NCBI RefSeq assembly: GCF_028023555.1
Contig: NZ_JAQIOY010000003.1
Location: 62,001-126,000, forward strand
Direction of reading: 5' to 3'
Length of the DNA: 64,000 bases
Origin: Thalassococcus_A lentus
Lineage (GTDB): Bacteria; Pseudomonadota; Alphaproteobacteria; Rhodobacterales; Rhodobacteraceae
Within the stretch, counting starts at the first letter, position 1. Each line of letters starts with the position of its first letter. The notes below the pieces were generated by a model. The model worked only from the letters and a program-made list of their open reading frames with translations. It made no database searches and was not told the origin of the DNA. Made by a program: the position numbers and the translations under genes. This document shows, in pieces, positions 60,351 to 64,000 of the stretch.

Positions 60351-61600
60351 AGCCGCCGCCGCTAAAAAACGACTGTTTTGCTTTGCCGCCCGGCGTCGAC
60401 TGGACACCGGTCGATGCGGCCAAGGCGCATCTGCAAGAACACTTGCGGGCCGTCGTCGCGGTTGAAACGGTCCCGTTGATGCAGGCCTCAGGCCGCGTGC
60501 TGGCCCAAGACCTCGTGGCTTGGCGTTCCAACCCGCCACAGGCCAATACGGCTGTTGATGGTTATGGGTTTGCCGCCGATTCAACTGGGGATGGCGATCA
60601 GCTTTTGCCTTTGGTCGCCGGGCGCGCCGCCGCAGGCGCGCCGCTGGACAGGGCGGTGCCCGCTGGTATGGCGGCCCGCGTTCTCACTGGCGCTGCTTTG
60701 CCGGATGGCGTGGACACGGTTGTTCTGGACGAAGACTGCTCGACAGACGGTGAAAAGGTCGCGTTCCGCGGCCCGGTCAAGCCGGGCGCAAACACTCGTA
60801 AGGCGGGCGAAGACGTCACCGAGGGTGACAGGTTTCTGGATGCTGGTCGCAGACTGACGCCTGCAGATATGGCCCTTTGCGCTGCCGTTGGTTTTGCAGA
60901 TTTGCCGGTTTACGCGCCGCTGCGTGTCGCGGTTTTGTCCACGGGCGACGAAGTGATCGAGTCAGGACACCCTGCCGGGCCCGGGCAGATCTATGACGCG
61001 AACCGGCCCATGCTGTTGTCGATGATTGAACGGTTTGGGTTTGAACCCGTTGATATGGGGCGGGTGCCTGACAATCGCGATGCCTTGCGCGACCGGCTGA
61101 ATGACGCGGCAGGTGCAGCGGATGTCATTTTGACGTCAGGTGGCGCATCTGCAGGCGACGAAGATCACGTTTCTGCCTTGCTGCGCGAAGCGGGGGCCAT
61201 GCAACAATGGCGGATCGCTTTGAAACCGGGCCGCCCGCTTGCGCTGGGGCTTTGGAATGGCGTCCCTGTCTTCGGTTTGCCAGGCAACCCGGTCGCAGCA
61301 TTGGTTTGCACGCTGGTTTTTGCGCGCCCGGCCATGGGGTTGCTGTCGGGCGAGGGCTGGTTCGAGCCTCAGGGTTTCGAGGTGCCCGCCGGTTTCGCCA
61401 AAAAGAAAAAACCCGGACGCCGGGAATATCTGCGTGCGCGCATACGCAACGGTGTGGTCGAAGTGTTCAAGTCCGAAGGGTCGGGGCGTATTTCCGGTCT
61501 AAGCTGGGCAGAAGGTTTGGTCGAATTACCCGATGGCGCGGCTGAGATCGAACCCGGCATCACTGTGCAGTATATCCCTTATGGGTCCTTCGGCCTTTAG
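60341..61600 (+). CDS. moeA: Molybdopterin molybdenumtransferase
   Basis: A 419-residue MoeA that inserts molybdate into adenylated molybdopterin. It has VDGYGFA near the N-terminus, the RKAGEDV segment, the MoCF-binding VLSTGDEV and ILTSGGASAGDEDHV loops, and the domain IV tail. It starts at a GTG inside the upstream gene. It ends five bases from a convergent gene, with no obvious terminator hairpin. Confidence 0.95.
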   Translation: MSLKPPPLKNDCFALPPGVDWTPVDAAKAHLQEHLRAVVAVETVPLMQASGRVLAQDLVAWRSNPPQANTAVDGYGFAADSTGDGDQLLPLVAGRAAAGAPLDRAVPAGMAARVLTGAALPDGVDTVVLDEDCSTDGEKVAFRGPVKPGANTRKAGEDVTEGDRFLDAGRRLTPADMALCAAVGFADLPVYAPLRVAVLSTGDEVIESGHPAGPGQIYDANRPMLLSMIERFGFEPVDMGRVPDNRDALRDRLNDAAGAADVILTSGGASAGDEDHVSALLREAGAMQQWRIALKPGRPLALGLWNGVPVFGLPGNPVAALVCTLVFARPAMGLLSGEGWFEPQGFEVPAGFAKKKKPGRREYLRARIRNGVVEVFKSEGSGRISGLSWAEGLVELPDGAAEIEPGITVQYIPYGSFGL

Positions 61601-61604
61601 CGCA

Positions 61605-62624
61605 TCAATCGAATGTGCCCGCGACACGGCCCAGAAGCATGAAGGCGCGCGCCGTTCTTGTGCTGGCGAAATCGGTGATTTCCGCGTCGGTTGCGGCTTT
61701 TTCGAATTCTGCAAAGCTTTTGTCGAAACGGCGCAGAAAATGATGCGCTGCATCGCGAAAGATTGGATCCTGTTTCATGCGGCCCGCCGCCAAAGCAAGC
61801 GAAGACCGATCACGAATGCCGCCCAAGGGCGCGACCGGACGGCCGCGCATGCCTTGCGCAAAGGCGCGCCAGAGTTCCGGGCGGGCCAGATCAGGACGCA
61901 GATCGTCCATGTAAATTCCGTCCTGACTCAGCAAGGTCAGGATGTCCTGTGCGGCCTGAACCAGCTGTGACGCATTGCGATCCCGAAGTGCGCGTCTGAG
62001 CGCTGCAAAGCCTTCTTGGTCTTCCGCTGTTTCAGGAAAGTGCAGGGCGCGAATGAAATCGGTCGTCGACAAAGGTGGTTGCAGTGCTTCTGCCGGTGTT
62101 CCCAGTGACAGCGCAGGCTGGTCGTCTCCGGCCGCGCTGTTGGAACTGGAGGGAGCGGGGGCAGGCGGCGCAGCCTGCGCGGTATCACTGATCCTTGCAG
62201 AACTGAGCAGCGCGATGCTGGAGACGAGGTTTTTCTGAGCCGCAGCAATTTCATCCAGCCGTTTGACCAGAACCGGGTTCGGCGCCTCACTGCGGCCTTG
62301 TTGCGCTTGGTTGACGTAGGCCTGCCGCAACGCATCGATGGCTGCCTGAAGCCGCGCACTTTCGGAGCGCATCACCGAAGACGAACGCGCGGCCATTGCA
62401 GCAACCCAGATCAGCGCAACCGGAAACACGATGATCATCAGGATCAAGATGAAACGCAGCGATCCGTCGCTGTTTCCGCCCCCAAAGAGAAAGTACCCAC
62501 CGGCCAACAAGAGCCAAAGCGCACAGGTGACCATTGCCACCACATCAATGGGCGTTATCCCGCCCTTTGCGCCGCCGTCATAGGCGCCGGGCAACGTGGT
62601 GCGCGCTGGTTTCTGATCGGCCAT
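61605..62624 (-). CDS. Conserved membrane protein of unknown function
   Basis: A 339-residue protein with two membrane helices (about 30-50 and 58-78), then a coiled-coil-like stretch (about 80-145), a Ser/Pro/Ala-rich linker, and a helical C-terminal domain (about 180-339) rich in FAALRRALRDRNASQLVQAAQDIL-type helices. It follows greA by 11 bases and is probably cotranscribed. I do not recognise the family. Confidence 0.75.
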   Translation of the reverse strand: MADQKPARTTLPGAYDGGAKGGITPIDVVAMVTCALWLLLAGGYFLFGGGNSDGSLRFILILMIIVFPVALIWVAAMAARSSSVMRSESARLQAAIDALRQAYVNQAQQGRSEAPNPVLVKRLDEIAAAQKNLVSSIALLSSARISDTAQAAPPAPAPSSSNSAAGDDQPALSLGTPAEALQPPLSTTDFIRALHFPETAEDQEGFAALRRALRDRNASQLVQAAQDILTLLSQDGIYMDDLRPDLARPELWRAFAQGMRGRPVAPLGGIRDRSSLALAAGRMKQDPIFRDAAHHFLRRFDKSFAEFEKAATDAEITDFASTRTARAFMLLGRVAGTFD

Positions 62625-62635
62625 TCAACAAGCGC

Positions 62636-63106
62636 CTATTTGTATTCGATCTGCAGGATTTCGTAGCTCTTTTCGCCGCCCGGTGTGCGGACTTCGACGC
62701 TGTCGCCCTCTTCCTTGCCGATCAGGGCGCGGGCAATAGGCGATTTGATGTTCAGCAAACCTTTTTCGACGCTGGCTTCGTGTTCGCCGACAATCTGCCA
62801 GGTCTTTTCTTCATCGGTATCTTCGTCGACCAAAGTCACCGTTGCGCCGAATTTGACTGCGCCGGAAAGCGTGGAGGGGTCGATGACCTCGGTCAGGCCA
62901 AGAACGCCTTCGAGCTCTTTAATCCGTCCTTCGATGAAGCCCTGCTTTTCCCGCGCCGAATGGTATTCCGCATTTTCCTTCAGGTCACCGAGTTCCCGGG
63001 CTTCTGCGATGGCTTGAATAATTTCCGGGCGCTCTTTGGACTTGAGCGTTTTCAATTCGACTTCCAGCGCGGTGTGGCCCGCGCGGGTGATGAGGATCTT
63101 TTCCAT
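62636..63106 (-). CDS. greA: Transcription elongation factor GreA
   Basis: A 156-residue GreA. The N-terminal coiled coil carries the acidic DLKENAEYHSAREKQGF tip that enters the RNA polymerase secondary channel and stimulates transcript cleavage. The C-terminal FKBP-like domain ends SYEILQIEYK. It is full length, and its divergent neighbour is the ETF-QO gene. Confidence 0.97.
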   Translation of the reverse strand: MEKILITRAGHTALEVELKTLKSKERPEIIQAIAEARELGDLKENAEYHSAREKQGFIEGRIKELEGVLGLTEVIDPSTLSGAVKFGATVTLVDEDTDEEKTWQIVGEHEASVEKGLLNIKSPIARALIGKEEGDSVEVRTPGGEKSYEILQIEYK

Positions 63107-63422
63107 GCTTCATGCCCCTGCTTTGGCAAATGCCGCGCGTTCCTACGATGCGGCCCTGTCGGTTGGCTGGCCGCTAAGTGACCCAATTGGCCCCTCAATT
63201 GCAAGTGTTCGTTGACCGGGTGCACGGGGCGCGTGTGATGGTGGGCAATACCTTGCGGATTCATGGGCTGCAGGATTGTTTGGGTGACGCACAAAGCAAA
63301 GGCATCTTTCGTTACGTAGATGTCGGTTTCCGTCCCTGTAACGCCGTGTCGCAATTGACGGTTGCTGCACCGCGGCTTACCAAGTCACGAAACAATATTG
63401 CGCGACGTCTGGAGGAAGCGAA
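63107..63422. other. Intergenic region between greA and the ETF-QO gene
   Basis: This 316-base stretch separates divergent genes. It holds a possible TTGACG (63355-63360) with a weak TACCAA 17 bases on, and a GGAGGA ribosome site just before the ETF-QO start. The ORF at 63178-63465 overlaps that start and lacks coding character. No RNA gene was recognised. Confidence 0.4.
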
Positions 63423-64000
63423 ATGGCTGAGATCGAACGCGAGTCGATGGAATACGATGTGGTGATTGTTGGCGCGGGCCCTGCAGGTCTGTCTGCTGCG
63501 ATCCGTCTCAAGCAACTGGATGCGGATTGCCAGGTTGTTGTGTTGGAAAAAGGTTCGGAAGTCGGGGCGCATATCCTGTCCGGCGCGGTTCTGGATCCAT
63601 GCGGCCTAGACGCCCTGATCCCCGACTGGAAAGAAAAAGGCGCGCCGTTGAACGTACCGGTCCGCGAAGATAATTTTTATATGCTCGGAGAAGCCGGAAA
63701 GCTGCGCATCCCGAACTTCCCGATGCCGCCCCTGATGAACAACCACGGCAACTACATCGTATCGATGGGCAATGTTTGCCGCTGGATGGCTGAACAGGCC
63801 GAAGCGCTAGGCGTAGAGATCTTTCCGGGCATGGCATGCTCTGAGTTGGTTTATGCCGATGACGGTTCGATCAAGGGCGTGGTCGCCGGCGAGTTTGGCA
63901 GAAATCCAGATGGAACACCGGGTGACGGTTATGAGCCAGGCATGGAACTGCACGGCAAATACGTCTTCCTGTCCGAAGGTGTACGCGGATCACTGTCCAA
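63423..64000 (+). CDS. Electron transfer flavoprotein-ubiquinone oxidoreductase, 3' end outside window
   Basis: The first 192 residues match ETF-QO, which passes electrons from acyl-CoA dehydrogenases via ETF to ubiquinone. The FAD-binding DVVIVGAGPAGLSAAIRL is at about residues 12-29, followed by LEKGSEVGAHILSGAVLDP and NFPMPPLMNNHGNYIVSMGN, both family blocks. The gene runs off the right edge. It would serve the acyl-CoA dehydrogenase encoded at 51.6 kb. Confidence 0.93.
   Translation, partial: MAEIERESMEYDVVIVGAGPAGLSAAIRLKQLDADCQVVVLEKGSEVGAHILSGAVLDPCGLDALIPDWKEKGAPLNVPVREDNFYMLGEAGKLRIPNFPMPPLMNNHGNYIVSMGNVCRWMAEQAEALGVEIFPGMACSELVYADDGSIKGVVAGEFGRNPDGTPGDGYEPGMELHGKYVFLSEGVRGSLS

Noticed and set aside
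63178..63465. 95-codon plus-strand frame before the ETF-QO gene
   Set aside because: It overlaps the well-supported ETF-QO start in another frame and has no coding pattern.

Overview
The window is a stretch of ordinary bacterial chromosome, densely coded and of moderately high GC. It most likely comes from an alphaproteobacterium of the Rhodobacteraceae (Roseobacter group). That placement is inference. It rests on the 44-residue aa3-oxidase subunit IV, a DmdC-like acyl-CoA dehydrogenase, a MaeB-phosphotransacetylase fusion, TTTGCAAA-type sites in front of prpE, a SqrR/BigR-type ArsR regulator, and the aroA-cmk-rpsA neighbourhood. No phage, insertion sequence, CRISPR array or rRNA operon was seen. 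Both ends cut a gene: a hydantoinase B/5-oxoprolinase gene on the left and an ETF-ubiquinone oxidoreductase gene on the right.

Layout. 1-6 kb: hyuB-like gene, prpE (propionyl-CoA synthetase) behind a cluster of TTTGCAAA-like sites, and maeB. 6-10.8 kb: a nucleoside salvage operon cdd-deoA-deoB-add-upp with overlapping genes. 10.8-12.2 kb: an exported SPOR-domain protein. 12.3-21.4 kb: aroA (class II EPSP synthase), an unknown gene, cmk, an aldo/keto reductase and a sulfotransferase lying between cmk and rpsA, then pheT. 21.5-27.5 kb: ABC exporter, tRNA-Gly(TCC), SRAP-family DNA-protein crosslink protein, methyltransferase, acyl-CoA synthetase. 27.6-36.5 kb: a mostly minus-strand catabolic stretch with amidase and coupled ArsR regulator, an enolase-superfamily enzyme, Zn alcohol dehydrogenase, MFS exporter, and a pcaD-hydrolase-pcaB set of the beta-ketoadipate pathway. 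36.6-37.6 kb: SlyD-like isomerase and a small secreted protein.

37.9-48.9 kb is the least explained part and the best candidate for an undescribed system. Two operons face away from each other. The minus-strand operon holds a TPR-GT4 glycosyltransferase, a MurG-like glycosyltransferase and an unknown protein. The plus-strand operon holds two coupled exported proteins (the second ending in a Gly/Asn-only tail built from 18-bp tandem repeats), a protein with two methyltransferase-like domains, an exported Sel1-repeat protein with a peptidoglycan-binding-like C-terminus, and a GSCFA/SGNH-like protein. I infer a cell-surface glycan or protein-glycosylation function. No flippase, polymerase or ABC exporter lies within it.

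49-56.9 kb: an orphan peptide-type solute-binding protein, tsaC, a DmdC-like dehydrogenase coupled to a metallo-beta-lactamase-fold hydrolase, small genes including aa3 subunit IV, and the azlCD amino-acid exporter. 57-61.6 kb: a tightly overlapping molybdenum cofactor operon, fdhD-(YcxB-like)-mobA-mobB-(DUF429-like)-moeA, whose FdhD lacks the usual CxxC. 61.6-64 kb: an unknown membrane protein, greA, and the start of the ETF-QO gene.
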